Part shown: positions 37,501 to 49,454 of the stretch, piece after piece
Layout of the letters: each line of letters opens with the position of its first letter
Numbering within the stretch: the stretch's first letter is position 1
From: Pampus argenteus
Taxonomy: Eukaryota; Chordata; Actinopteri; Scombriformes; Stromateidae
DNA length: 64,000 nucleotides
Direction: 5' to 3'
Assembly: GCA_036937835.1 (NCBI GenBank)
Contig: CM072876.1
Span: 8,993,501 to 9,057,500, forward strand
The notes under the pieces: generated by a model
What the model was told of the DNA's origin: nothing
What the model saw: the letters and a program-made list of their open reading frames with translations, nothing else
The model's database searches: none
Made by a program: the position numbers and the translations under genes

Positions 37501-40500
37501 CTGATGGTGTGAGAGGAAAACACTGCATTACAGAGGCATCCTGATAATATGAAACACTGCACTTATTCACTTAAACTTAAGTAATGATGCAATACACAAA
37601 CCAATAGTCTGTTGGTAAGTAAAGTCAAATTTATTTGTAAATATCAAACACCCAATATCAACCATTTACATATGTGGAGATAAAATGTGGATATATTTGA
37701 AGGGTGCAAGTATGTTTTCTAGATAATCAGCTGTGTCCATTCATGACTTTGAGGTTTTATGCATTTGAAAGTTGACAAAATGTTTTCTCTTTTCTCAATC
37801 CCAGACTGTTAGATTGCTTCAAGTCTTTGAGTTAATGTTTCAGGCTCTGATCAACAAACTCTGATTAGCACCACTCTGGAGCAGGAAAAATATTCAGAAA
37901 AGGAAATTTCACTTTCTCCAACTGTGCTTGAGAAATCAAAAGTTACAAAACAGGAGACATTTTTAGAAAATCCAAAAATGCAAGCAGCTGGACCCTCAGT
38001 CACACAAACCACCCATCAACTTCACTTTGAGACTGTTTTTTGGTTCCATCTCACCTGTCTAACGTGGAGTTTTCATGGGAACGTAGTTTATCGATCACAG
38101 GTTGGATCCCCAACATAAGAAACTCATATCGGAGGTGGATACGGAATTCCAAGCTTGTCTAAATTAAAGAAATCACATTAAAAAATGACATCCCATGAAA
38201 TGACCACTTCTAGTATGATAGTGTGTATATATATATATATATTTTTTTTTTTCAGTTCACCTCTCCAGCGCCTTGACTCAGGACTGCATTAATAAAGGAC
38301 ATGATGGCCGTTTTCAGGTTGACCTCGTCTCTGTAACGCCCCGTACTTCGGTCCAGATCATTTATAAGTGTCTGTGGGGGGAACAAGTCATCACAGACGT
38401 TAAATATCTTTTCAATTTTGTTTTTAAATTGCTTTATATATCACTGTGACTTGCTCCCACCCACCTGAAAGCGTGTCCTTTCACAGGCGAAGCGTTGGTA
38501 ATGCAGCATGGATTCCAGGATTTTTTTATGCCCTCCAGGCACCAGGCAGACAGCACCCATGATTTCCAGCACTGCCACTTTAGTCTTGATGTTTTCTGTG
38601 GCCAAACTCTGAGCGATGATATTGATGCTCTCGGAGTGAGAGAGGACATGGGCGCGGCCCTGCGAGTTGTTCATCAGAGCCTTGATGCAGCCGATCAGTG
38701 ACGTGTGGATCTGCGACTCTGTGGTCTCGTAGTCCATGCTCTTCAGGAAGTTCAGGATGCACGTCAGGCCGTCTAGGTCGATGAAGCGAGTCACAAACCT
38801 GACAGAAGAGTGAGCACAGGAAAGTTTAATCACAACTTGATCTCAGTTTTAATGTAAAATATAATTACAATGCACACGTGAAGGATAGGCTTTTCAAGTA
38901 AAGTCAAAAGCTTTGAAATGTCTCCTTTAATGTAAATTCACATTGTGAAAAATCTTTAAGCAACACAGTTGTGACCTTTATGGGTGTGCAATTCCTAAAG
39001 GACTCATTTACATGTGGTATGGGACCTGACACGGATGATTGACAAGGTGACAGGTGGTTAAAAAGGAGGAGATGTGACGATAGTTGATATGTAAAGGACA
39101 GGGAGGAGATGAAAAGGAGACAGGAGGATGTTTTCAACTCTGTCCACCTCATAGGCTGCGTCCTCAGAGCCGTCTTCAAGCTCTCTATGGTTTTGTTCCT
39201 CTCCTCCTCATCTTCCTTCTCCAGAGCAAGAAGTGTCTTCCTCTGTTCAACAAAAGAATAAACATCATAAAGATGTCGTCAGAGTCATACAGTTCAGAAT
39301 CAAAAATTAGAAGCTTATTGCTAAGTATAAGTATTTTTAATATTTAGTTACATTTAGTAGTAGTAGTAAAGTCCAGTGAGTTTCATTTTTTTATAATATA
39401 AAAACTTAAACCCTCAATTTTAATGAGGAAATAAAAGAATGGAAGAAACCTCAGGAAGAGATCTCACCTCCAGGAATATTGTATAATTTTTATTTTCATG
39501 CTAATACTTACAGCTGCCATTGAATTAAGCTGATCAATGTAGTACTCTGGCCAGCTAGTTGCACTTTTGTTTTCTTCTTGTTCCTGAAAAAAACAGAATG
39601 ACACAGTCAATGATGGTGTACACAAAGATACAGGCAGGCTTTCTTTTTGTTAAAGAACATAACACAACTAATACGAGAAGAATGAGTATAAGATAAGTTT
39701 GTGTGAAAAAAGACTGGTTTACTTAATGACTGGCTCATGAATATTAACGAGGAGCTGATTTGGATTGGAAAATGTTTCATAAGAACTTGGTGCTTGAAGG
39801 AAATATTGCAGGAAGTCACATGATGAGCCCAGTTGTTACTGTGTTCATGTCACATGTCTGAAGACATCTAAGTGTAATTACAAAGTAGATGGGGAACTTC
39901 ATACCATAATTTTTCACTTAATTAGCTTTGAAAGACATGAAATATACAAATATCAACAAGCACACAAACAACAGAAGGTCCGGCACATAAATAGCCAAAA
40001 AACTAAAAATGGAACAAGAGCATAAAGTAGGTCGACACAGATATCCAGCCCATTTTAGCAGAAGAGAGCACAGCTTCTTTAGAAAATCTTGAGATTAGTA
40101 AATGAATGTTAAAACTGTGGATTGAGGTCATGCCTCGATTTATGGTCAGATTAATCTGACAGACACCTTTGTATTACAAGTAAAGAAAAATAAGTGCAAG
40201 ACATTTCTTAAATTATTTAATTTTCTAACTCGAAGGAAACGCAGAGGAGAAAATTACTTGACCTTGAACTTGGCTTGTACATAAAAGACCCCCTGGCTTT
40301 CGTTTTAACTCTTGCTCCATTAAGCACAAGCGAACTGTGACCATCAGAAACTAATTGGGCGTCGGTTAATAAAGCGGCCTGCAGAGACTTGGCTGCTCTG
40401 ACAGAAACGGCAGGCTTTGGCTGGTCTGCAGGGATCATACAGTGACAGGAAGGTCGGATCTTGCCAACTGGACCTGTCGGGTTCTGGAAGAAGTTCAATC

Positions 40501-41719
40501 CATTAGTGGAATAGACGCAGAGGCCTACTTCCTCTTGCATCTTAAAGAGTTCATCTTTCAACTCGGAAGTCAGCGCCATTCAAACACTGACATGTCTACA
40601 GTTTATTTATGCTCATGGTAAGAGAAGAAAGTAGGAAGTGTATTTCAGGGAATTTATTTTTTACCACATTTGAGAAAGTGGAGATCAAAGACACATTAGG
40701 AAATAAGAGACACAGGGGTGATGAATCAATCTTACATATTCAGGAGTAATGGGATAGTTCAAGTTCTGTCCTCTCAGACGTTAAAGGCTTTTTTTGTTAG
40801 AAACTTAACTACAAAATCTCTGCTAACAACCAGATCAGTAAATCTGCCTCTTGGCAAATGTAGGAGGGAGCTGACAAAAAGAAGATTGATTCTCTGCAGC
40901 ATGATTTCATCAGCTCAGGTGCCCGGCCAAAGCAAACAGCTAAAGCTTTGCTGCTTTGAATGACCAACTTCTGAAGGACACGTTTGCCAAAAGAAGATTG
41001 GCAAAAAAAAAAGAAAGTCATATTGCCCTGATAATAACCCCACCTTCCTCCTCATCATCTGACTGACATGCAAAAGCTGCACCTGTGGAAGTAAAGCCTT
41101 CCTGTTTGCTTTGGACAACGGAGCACTTCCTTTCCCTCTTTTCTCCACACACCCAGCCTTCCTCTCTGAGCTCAGATGTTCAGTTTGTATCTGGCTGGGT
41201 CGGGGCCAGAGCTTGCTGCCGAGTCAGCAGTATTGATGTCTTTCTCTCTTTCTATTCCCCCCTTCTGCAGGTCGATGCTACACATAACGATTTGGTTCAT
41301 CTAAATCATCTTCCCACCAACACTGAAACATTCCTGTATGATCTCTCCGTTTTGAGGTTTATTTTCAAAACACCTTATGAGGACACCTAAAGCCCAGAGA
41401 CTATTCCTAATGAGGCCATTAATTGGGACACAGCACACACAGAAGCACACGCCGTGCTGTTTCCACCTCCATCGTCTTCTTGCCATCACTCACCTTGTTG
41501 AGGCTGCTGATGGATGCTATGTTTAGCCAAAGTAAGCTGTACAGTAAGTGCATCAATACTTAAAGGGAGTGCTTTCGGCTGAAAAGAGAAATTCAGAAAT
41601 AAGATACCCTGAAAGGCCAGGTCACAAGCCAATATTATGGCTGGTGGTCTCTTATCATATTCAACCACTTAAAAATAAAACATTTATAATGTCTACATAA
41701 ATCGAGCTGAGCTGTAGGT

Positions 41720-41755
<36 letters not shown>

Positions 41756-44700
41756 TTTAAGGTTGTGTGTGTGTGTGTGTGTGTAAGCCCCACATAAAGC
41801 TTTACTAGTCATGATGAGTGACCACACCTAGAGAAACATGTGTATATCGTCTTCTCTGGCCCTGAAGGAGCTTTGTAACGTGAGAAAATGACCCTAATGA
41901 CGTCATAATGATATCATTAGAGTCAGCTTTGGCCTGGAGACAGCAGTTACAACAGGAATCCTGTGTTACAAACCGGGATATAAAGTTTGAGAGACATTGG
42001 CATTTAATGAAAGACTCATTATGACTGCATTATGGGAAACACAGGATTGAGTGTTTTTGCAATCTGCCCCATATGAGGGACTAAAAGTCGGGATATAATA
42101 CTCACGCTCAAATCAGTTCATGACTTTAATGCAATAAAGACAGACATGCCAACTATCCCTCCATCAGACTAAATCCCAATACACCCTGACTTTGCTGCCG
42201 GATGTAGGAAAAGATTAATAAATCTGTATGCCCTGTCTGCATATTAGCCAGGGCAGGATATCCTACACACTCATACCTACGGCCTTGAGAAACACTGCAG
42301 TAAAAAATGTGAGGGCACATTCAGAGGTAACTGGGAAGCTCAACTCCAGTTGATCTAAACTAGAACAGGCGTCTGTGTTTTCCTGCATGCAGAGGGTGGA
42401 ATAATACACAAGGAGAGGAGGAAAAGCTGACAGTCCTTTTATCATGAAGGCAAGACTTAATGTAACATGACACTGTAACACAGCACTATAGTGTATTATG
42501 GTTACCCGAATGCTTTGATGATGTAGGTGTATTATCTAAAAGGGACTTTATGGGAATGTGCCAAGCTTTTCTGTGTTTTTAATCAGTGAAGATGACACAA
42601 TGAGAAAAGAAAACATACGATCTAACAGAAAATTAGGTCTTTGGAGTCACAAAGAACCACATACGTGTGCTTTATAATTCCTGACACTGATTTACATGTT
42701 AGTGGATTATCTAATGGAACAGGCTTTATTTAGCCTTCATCTTACTCCCTCTACACATCACTATTTTTAAATGCACCATGTGTAACACCCTGTTAAGCGA
42801 GTTAGTTATTCATAGTAGAGCTTTGATCAGCCAGGAGAGATGTATCACTGTGTGTACTGTAGTGATGGGGCAGGTTGATGGACTGTGTAAATACCAGGAT
42901 GTTTTAGTTCTATCCCTGACAAAGTCTGATATGTTATGTTTTATAATAGATAAAAATATACAAGAAAATTGTCAATAACCATGATACCAATAATAACAGG
43001 CGAGGGAGGCCCAGTGCAGAAGCCTCAACACAATCAAACAATGAAAAGCACGATACTATTCAGACTAACCCAGGTTCCTTTGAATAGTATTTCTTTAAAT
43101 AAAATGTGTGCTTTCATCTCATTTATATAAACTTGTCTTCACAGATGAAAAAAAATAATTATGTTTATTCCACAGATATGCAAACAACGTAGTCATACTA
43201 GGACATGTTGTACGCACAGGGACACTGACGCACGTTATTGGGGTCTGTGCTGTATAAAACACACAGTTTAAGATATCAACAAATCAATGAGAGAAGAGAT
43301 TACACTAACCTGGCAGCTGGGATATTTGCAGATACTATTTAACAAAGGCAGCCAGTTGGCAGCAAGTATGTGGAGACTGACATGGTGATCAACACAGTGC
43401 ACAGTGTAGCTAACACATAGGAGAGTCTTTTACCTTCTTTTTGCTGCAGTAGATCTGCCATTTCTTCTCTGCAGGCAGAGCAAACATGGCTTCCCTGTGT
43501 TTCTCTGTGAGGTCAAGCTCGTCCTGCAGAGCAGAAAGAAAAGGGTTAAGAAATGTTATGAGGGGGATCTCAGAGGAAGAGGACAAACTCAAAAATATTA
43601 TGTCTTCACAATGCTTTATTGATGACTGCATGGACAAGATAGTATTCAATGCGGATGATCTATGATGTATATTTAGAAATATCCACATAAATCAATTTTG
43701 TTTTTTCCCCCAAAACAAAAACATGTGCCAGAAGTAGATGCACCAGAGCTCAGAGTTCAGGATTAGTTTGTGCTAAATCTCTCGAGTGGTGGAGATCAGT
43801 GGAACGTCATTGGGTGCTCTCGTCATAAATTCAATGAATTGTGAATCAAACAAAAAAAAATATCAGTCTCCCAGGCTTTAGACGTATGAGTAATGGAGAA
43901 AAGATAAGGCGTGGTCTGTCTGCTCGACATGTGGTAACAAACATCTGGGAACAACATGTGTCACAATCTAGAACAGATATTTCACAGGAGGCACGCAAAG
44001 GGTGTTGCAGGAGAGTAGAGGAGTATTTTGACATTTTGCTCAACAGAGTATCAACATTCAATTAAAACTTATCAGAAAGTTTTCTTTTGAGCCGTCACTG
44101 GTCAATCTTGTGATTAATTGTATCAAAGAGTTTCTGACCTTTAACATATTTCTGTTTTAGTCTTATCTTAAAAACAACTACATCTAAATGAGCTTCATGT
44201 GCACGATAGTGGGAGTCTTGAGAACTTGCAGACAATACAGTAGAAAGAACACATGTTTATTTTGTTTTAGCTGTTACTCAGGGGGGGAAAAAAGGAGGTT
44301 AGGTTAAAGAGCATTACCCAATAGATTGATTTGGAAAAGTTATATGGCCACTTTTTATCCAGGGAATTTTCTTTGCTAAAGCCATCAAGCCCGTGAATCA
44401 ATATGTGCAATGATCAAATGTCCTAAAAGTAGTTGTGTGGACTATTGATTGATTCTCCACATACAGGTCCACATACATAAGCACTGAATGGGAAAAGGCA
44501 ACTAAGTCAATCAGTATTATTGATTCTTTAGCTCATAGAGCATCAGTATGTTTTGTTGTTTGTTTGACAGCGGTTCTCTGTAGAAACTTCACTTTTTGCA
44601 TGTTTAGGAGGAGATGTTCAAGTAAATCTAAAGTTTAAAAGGTCAGAATTAATTCATCGTAACAGAGCAGATCCCGATTATACACGCACACAAGGCTGAT

Positions 44701-45938
44701 ACCGGGTGAAAAGAAAAAGCACGTGGCCGTTTACTTTTGGTAAACAGAGCAACTGAAAGCCTCCTTGTCGTCACACTCAACTTATCCCAATTATGTCTTC
44801 ATAAAGGGCGGTAGACAAAAACAAGCAATTAGCAGATGGAGGAGGCCAAGACATTAAGAGTTCCTGAATGAGCTCTATTGATGTGCAAAAATGTCATGCT
44901 TAGATTACTGTGGCAACCACAGGAGAGGAAAATGGGACAGTGAAGAGGGGAGAGCACGACAAATTAGAAGTGACAGTAAGACAGAGGAAGAATAGCAGCA
45001 TGGCCCCGTTACCCACAAGTTAGTTTAGCTGGGAGGAAGTGACAGTTCTTTTGTCTTAAAATGTAACAGACATTGTAAACAAGATAAGATTATATTCTAA
45101 AAATACCTTGTGTGGTGTTAATAAAATGTTAAGATGTCTAAATATTGAGCATACTTTGTATAAACACATTTGAATTCTCTTGTACATTCAGTATTAAAAA
45201 GATGACCAGTTCCAAGTATTTTTGTGTCAAAATGTAAAGTTTAGATCTAAGACAGGATGGATTTTACATTTCATTGGGTTTTAAAGTGTTTCTGGATAAT
45301 TATATGAACTAAACAAAGTTTAAACAAAGAACATTTTTTATTTGATTGTTTACAACTACATAAAATTGTTGTAATAGTAATTATATGCATAACTTTGCTT
45401 TTGAAAAGAAAAAATAGTGCATCTGTTGGGACTATTTTCCTTGGTGGATTAATACATATAGCAGCAGGATGGTTGGATTAACTCAAAAGAAACTACAGTC
45501 GTTGAGTTCCTCATAAAGCAGGAGCATGCCCAGCGCAACAGTGTGGTTCATTCATGTGTTTCTAATTGTTTTTGGACAACAATGGAGGTCTACAGCACAG
45601 AGGAATTAGCTACATCAGACTTTGGTTACGAAGAAAATACTTGTCATTAAAAATCTATTTATTGTTCGTTTTGGTGTGATTTATTTTTATATTTCAATAA
45701 GAAAAGACTAGTCTGAAATTCATTAACAAGAAAAAGCAGTATAATCTCTTACCACCAACTCAGAGAACATGCCATCCAGCTCATCATAGCCTGGAATCGG
45801 CAGTGCTGGCTCCATGGCCTGCAGGGCAAAGTCCTCCCGCAGCCTGTAGGTGATCTCCGGGTGATCGTTGCTGTTAAAACAGCAGAAGATGAAGGAGAGG
45901 CCACCACGGCCACCGCCGCCACGCTTACGAGGGGCCAT
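28593..45938 (-). CDS. daam1: Dishevelled-associated activator of morphogenesis 1, formin (25 coding exons, complete)
   Basis: Coding exons in transcript order: 45753-45938, 43434-43523, 39512-39583, 39148-39242, 38465-38798, 38261-38371, 38055-38158, 37434-37500, 37226-37343, 36261-36399, 35992-36050, 35703-35890, 35295-35603, 35085-35192, 34116-34145, 33676-33773, 33503-33587, 33125-33231, 32363-32451, 31972-32140, 31691-31798, 31372-31432, 31116-31247, 29753-29923, 28593-28805. They join in frame to 1080 aa (human 1078). DAAM1 links Dishevelled and Rho to actin nucleation in Wnt/planar cell polarity. Seen: N-terminal MAPRKRG and SFIFCCF, GBD/FH3 (about 40-430), coiled coil (about 440-520), Pro-rich FH1 (about 522-600, profilin-binding), FH2 (about 610-1010, with GNYMNKGQRGNAYGFK from 822), and C-terminal DAD EFDDLVSALRSG plus basic KRNRKR (1034-1061). 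The ATG lies in an exon whose acceptor is at 46042, so the 5'UTR is spliced. Teleost a/b paralogue not resolved. Confidence 0.95.
28806..29752 (-). other. daam1 last intron
   Basis: 947 bp, mostly filled by a MITE-like element at 29006-29430; no other feature is seen. Confidence 0.8.
29006..29430. mobile_element. MITE-like element with terminal inverted repeats
   Basis: The left end CCATTTACACCTGGTGTCAA (from 29006) is mirrored by the right end at 29403-29430, whose reverse complement begins CCAATTTACACCTGGCATTA; both continue into ACATGT. The element is about 425 bp and has no open frame, which fits a non-autonomous DNA transposon. The TTTACACCTGG end is common in teleost genomes. The superfamily is not assigned. 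Confidence 0.75.
29924..31115 (-). other. daam1 intron between exons 23 and 24
   Basis: 1.2 kb, phase 0; a T run at about 30408-30420; no other feature recognised. Confidence 0.8.
32452..33124 (-). other. daam1 intron between exons 18 and 19
   Basis: 673 bp, phase 2; nothing recognised. Confidence 0.8.
33774..34115 (-). other. daam1 intron downstream of the microexon
   Basis: 342 bp. It contains a perfect short hairpin CATCATG-CCC-CATGATG near 33866-33882 and an A run at about 34061-34073. No exon is recognised. Confidence 0.8.
34116..34145 (-). CDS. daam1: daam1 30-nt microexon (residues 661-670, DFFMINNSKQ)
   Basis: A 10-codon phase-0 exon with acceptor TTTTAG and donor GTGAGT. Its residues match the human DFFVNSNSKQ segment that is absent from the shorter DAAM1 isoform; in mammals this is a neural microexon in the FH2 region. 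Three TGC trinucleotides lie in the 20 nt upstream of the acceptor in transcript sense (34153-34155, 34157-34159, 34164-34166), the arrangement used by SRRM4/nSR100-dependent microexons. Skipping keeps the reading frame (QRQQ to KEAEDD). Confidence 0.9.
34146..35084 (-). other. daam1 intron upstream of the microexon
   Basis: 939 bp, phase 0. It holds the UGC-rich polypyrimidine region just before the microexon and one copy of a duplicated segment (34935-35020). Confidence 0.8.
34935..35020. repeat. Duplicated intronic segment, copy 1
   Basis: AACTGTGCTTGAGAAATCAA is followed by AAGTTACAAAACA, then AAAAATGCAAGCAGCTG-ACC and CTCAGTCAC. The same blocks recur in the same order and orientation at about 37919-38020, with a roughly 20-nt length difference in the middle. 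Confidence 0.8.
35295..35603 (-). CDS. daam1: daam1 FH1-encoding exon (proline-rich)
   Basis: A single 309-nt phase-0 exon encodes the whole FH1 segment, with runs of 7, 10 and 5 prolines separated by Gly/Met linkers. It leads into the first FH2 residues LKSFNWAKLAE. The opposite strand shows open frames of poly-Gly that are artefacts of this composition. Confidence 0.9.
36400..37225 (-). other. daam1 intron between exons 9 and 10
   Basis: 826 bp, phase 1; nothing recognised. Confidence 0.8.
37501..38054 (-). other. daam1 intron between exons 7 and 8
   Basis: 554 bp, phase 2; contains duplicated segment copy 2, otherwise nothing. Confidence 0.8.
37919..38020. repeat. Duplicated intronic segment, copy 2
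   Basis: Direct-orientation partner of 34935-35020, in the daam1 intron between exons 7 and 8. The shared blocks are nearly identical, so the copies are recent or the element is young. The family is unknown. Confidence 0.8.
38799..39147 (-). other. daam1 intron between exons 4 and 5
   Basis: 349 bp, phase 2; nothing recognised. Confidence 0.8.
40217..40579 (-). other. Unassigned 120-codon open frame inside a daam1 intron
   Basis: ATG-initiated frame (start MALTSELKDELFKMQEEVGL) on the daam1 strand. Codon use looks moderately coding-like, with a charged helical N-terminus and no signal peptide or membrane segment. I do not recognise a family. It could be an alternative exon, a decayed retrocopy or chance; no strong donor lies at its end. 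Confidence 0.2.
41721..41785. repeat. Inverted (AC)n-(TG)n microsatellite pair
   Basis: About 16 AC units (41721-41752), a roughly 10-nt spacer, then about 11 TG units (41763-41785). The two arms are complementary and could pair as a long hairpin in DNA or RNA. Confidence 0.95.
43524..45752 (-). other. daam1 intron between coding exons 1 and 2
   Basis: 2.2 kb, phase 0; AT-rich with no recognised exon or repeat family. Confidence 0.8.
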
Positions 45939-46042
45939 GGTTGTCCGATGGGTCCGGCTGGTCGGGTAGGGAGGGTGGGAGGCTCCTTCAGGGCCTCTTT
46001 ACAGCCTCCTCCACCTCAGAGTTTGGCCTCCGTCAGAGAGTA
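45939..46042 (-). other. daam1: daam1 5' UTR part of the first coding exon
   Basis: In transcript sense a TTTTCCATCCACAG acceptor precedes 46042. It is followed by about 104 nt of untranslated sequence and then the ATG at 45938. This implies at least one upstream noncoding exon, which I could not place. Confidence 0.65.
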
Positions 46043-49000
46043 CTGTGGATGGAAAAGGGCACAGTAAGCCTTCAGTCTAGTTTTCACCCTCTCACCCTGT
46101 GCTTTTAAACATGAAACATTTTTGTTTTCTATACATAGGTTCATAAAACCATTCAGGGACAAACTGGCTGGGTCATGTCATAATTTTGTAGAACTGTTAC
46201 ATATCAGCAGCCATGAGACACATAATCTATCAAGCCTGCGAGGTTTCCACATGAACATCCCTCACCCTCAGCTCTACGGCAATGGTTAATGATGCAACCT
46301 CATCGGTTTTGTAAGGAAAGCACATCACGGAGGGCAAGCACTGAAATATTTAATAATACTGTTTACACAATAAGGTCCCTGTGAGACTGCAATGTTTGCA
46401 ATGGAGACCATAATTTGACTGGATTAGTGTATTCAGACCTTTCATCTCCCCTTCCTTCCTATTCAGCATTAGTTTCCCTCTAAAGACCTAATGACTAATG
46501 ATTAGAGGGGTGTGTTTACAATGGCCGTGGTGAGAGGTGTGTGAGGGCCTTTTTGTTGTTTTGGAGACAGGCTTGCTCACCATGGTTAAAAAACAAAAAC
46601 AGGACTTCCTGTAAACCCTCAAAATAGTCATCGAAAGGTGTATAAACCGGTCCGTATCTTGCACAATTGAGTAAATTGGCCTCAATCAGGCTTATTATTT
46701 TCACCACCATACTTTCACTTCCAAGCTGACTTAGACAAGATAATACATTTGATCTGGTCTCTAGCAACTGCAATTATGCTATGTGGGAATGTAAGTAATC
46801 CAACTCATATTCCGTTGGACTACTGCCCCAACTGCCCTGCCTCCATATTGTGGATAAAAATACATATAGAGATCAGCTGTCATAAATGAACAGCATTGCT
46901 GAACAGGGTTGAGCACATTACACATAAAGCTTTTACTGTACTATTTTACTTTAGTGTTTATTGTCATTTCTCTTCTAGTCTGGCCTGGTGTCAGATATCA
47001 GAAACATGTTTGATAAGTAACAAAACTATTAATTTATGCAAGCTCACATATACAACCACGTTGTGAGAGAGAATACAGCTGCAGTGAACGCGCTCTCAGA
47101 CCAACTGGCTCGACTCCACCACGAATAACCTTATTTGCTGTATATAAAGATATGGTGTCCAGATATCCACAAGGACGCCGTCTTCAGGATGTCACAAAAA
47201 CAGCTTTACAGACTCCGTCCCTGCTGCGCCGAGCGGTGTGACGCCAAGTATCATAACCACAGAGGCTGCGCCGACCTGCAGGAATTTCTGAACGTCTTTT
47301 CTTGGACCAGCGGCCTGCTGAACGTAACCATGATTACTTGACCTTTCTCGGTGATTTCCTATAAGTCAGAGGCTTCGTCCAGACAGAATCCATCATATGT
47401 GATAGGATGCATCTCTAAATTTAACCTGGTCAGGTCATGTCATGTTCTTGGCTGTAATCAAAGATTGTTGGTCTCTACGCTTAGTGGGCTGAGGCTACAG
47501 ACAGCTAAAGTTGTCTCTTCATAAATGGAAAAAAGAGGATGTTTCCTACAGCAATTTTGTCTACGTGGAGTGAAATTATAAAAAGGCAGTTTTGCGGTCT
47601 ACCTAAATAAAGCCTGATGCCATCACTGTCCCATTTTAGTCACTATTTTTTTGGTTAATCTGTTTCCTCTGTCCAGCAGCTGTACTTTTCAAGTTTGGAG
47701 CAGTCTGTGGACCCAGTCACCAGAAAATCTAAAAATCAATTACTTTGTTTTGTATCATTTTAATATGATGAGATGAAAGAAGCAAATCCCAATAAGTTAC
47801 TCTAAAACACTTCAAAGCACAAATATACAATTTAACAATTTAATATTTTGTCTTAAGTTAAACTGTGTAATAAATTGTGTAATAAATTGTTGACCATTTA
47901 CTCAGACACACTTGACATTAGTCCAAATAAACACTTCACTCTCCAGAGTCGAAAAACAGTTGCATTAGCTGTTCAAACTGTCAAACAAAACTAAAACTGA
48001 CCAAATATAGTCCATTACCAGAACAATCAATTTTCCAAATAAAAAACACACAATGCACCTTTATATACACAAGGTGCAGGGAATGAGAAAAGCTTACAGT
48101 GTACCACATAGACAAGCTGCCTGAGGCCAAATGGCCACATGTGGGATGAAGTACACAGCAGCTCACTCTTACCATCACACCGAATAGTGTATTTATTTTG
48201 ACACATCCTTGACTTTTCCAAATAGACTACCACAGTCCTCGGCAGCAGCTGCTTGGCTTCACGATCACCATCTATTCTAACATGAAGGGAAGAAGCGTTT
48301 CAAAGCCCCTTTTGACCATATTAGTCCACAAAACTGCCCTTCTTTTCCATTAGCTAAAGCAAGCTGTAAACTTTGTGTAAACTCTAGAGCCAGAGTGGGA
48401 CAGCGTTGATCCCCATCCAGCTAAACGAACCAGTAGATGTGCCACAGCTCGGCCATGTGGGGAGGGTACAAAGACGAAGAACACATTGACACAGATGTCA
48501 ATTCAAACCTCTAATTTGAACATGCAGACTGTGTTTGTGTCGTAATTGTTAACCTGTGAGACCTGAGTGCTCTGGCATTAGCCCCCGGAGGTTGTCTGTC
48601 AGACGGTCAAGGTTCCCAACATAACAGAGGCCTGTTTGAACAAGAGGACATTCCTCTCATAGCCAGGTGAGTCTTGTGACCCAGAACAACACCCATGCAA
48701 CAACACCTACTACTGTCACCTGCTCTAAATGAGAGCTGGAATCACAATGTACAACCGTAGCTGTTCGAGGAGTGAAAGCTAGAAGAATTAATTATCCTTA
48801 TTCTAGGCATGCTTGAAATGATAACAGTCTACAAAATGATGATAATGCCATGTAACAGCTGAACTTTCCATATAATCAAGAAGAATGGTGTTTATACCGA
48901 CGTAAATCTACTCTTGGCCTGCACTGGAGAAACATCATTCCTCTTGTAAGCAGATTCTTCTTGTGCTCCTTCATTCATACATATCCAATAATTAAACCCG

Positions 49001-49454
49001 CCCACTCATGTTCAAAGAAACACTTCTCTCTTTGTCTGCAGGAGATTTCTATCCTTGGATAGCCTTGTTGTTTTCTTGTCCATGTGGTTTGGTGGGTGAC
49101 CTGGAGTGAGTCCAAACTGTAAAAAGAATCCCAGTGTTTGTAAAGTAAGTCTGAACCCGAACGCTGTGCCTGCTGATGATCTCTCCGTTAAACCTGCTGA
49201 ACTGTCAGGTCCGCTGGAGAAAAGGCAGAAGTCTGAGAGGAGCATCTTAAGATAAACACGCAGAGATGCTCACGTTACTAAACATGTGCGAAGGGGAATG
49301 GAGAACAGAGAGCAAGAATTCAAAGTTGACCCGACACTTTTCATCCAGCTGTCTTCCTTGTTGCTTCGCCAAAGCCTTCTTTTCTTTTCCTTTCATTTTG
49401 ATGTATTTCACTCATCTCTTCAAACTCTGTTGCGCATGGACAGCAATCGAGCTG

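Larger units (their letters stand above)
39584..43433 (-). other. daam1 intron between coding exons 2 and 3
   Basis: 3.85 kb, phase 0. It contains an unexplained open frame (40217-40579, minus), an inverted CA/GT microsatellite pair (41721-41785) and a palindromic CRE-type TGACGTCA at 41898-41905. No further exon is supported. Confidence 0.75.

Noticed and set aside
41898..41905. Palindromic CRE TGACGTCA in a daam1 intron
   Set aside because: An 8-bp exact match is expected a few times by chance here, and the flanks look repeat-like.
47135..47341. 68-codon frame with a Cys-rich stretch upstream of daam1
   Set aside because: Short, with no splice sites and no recognised domain; kept only as intronic DNA.
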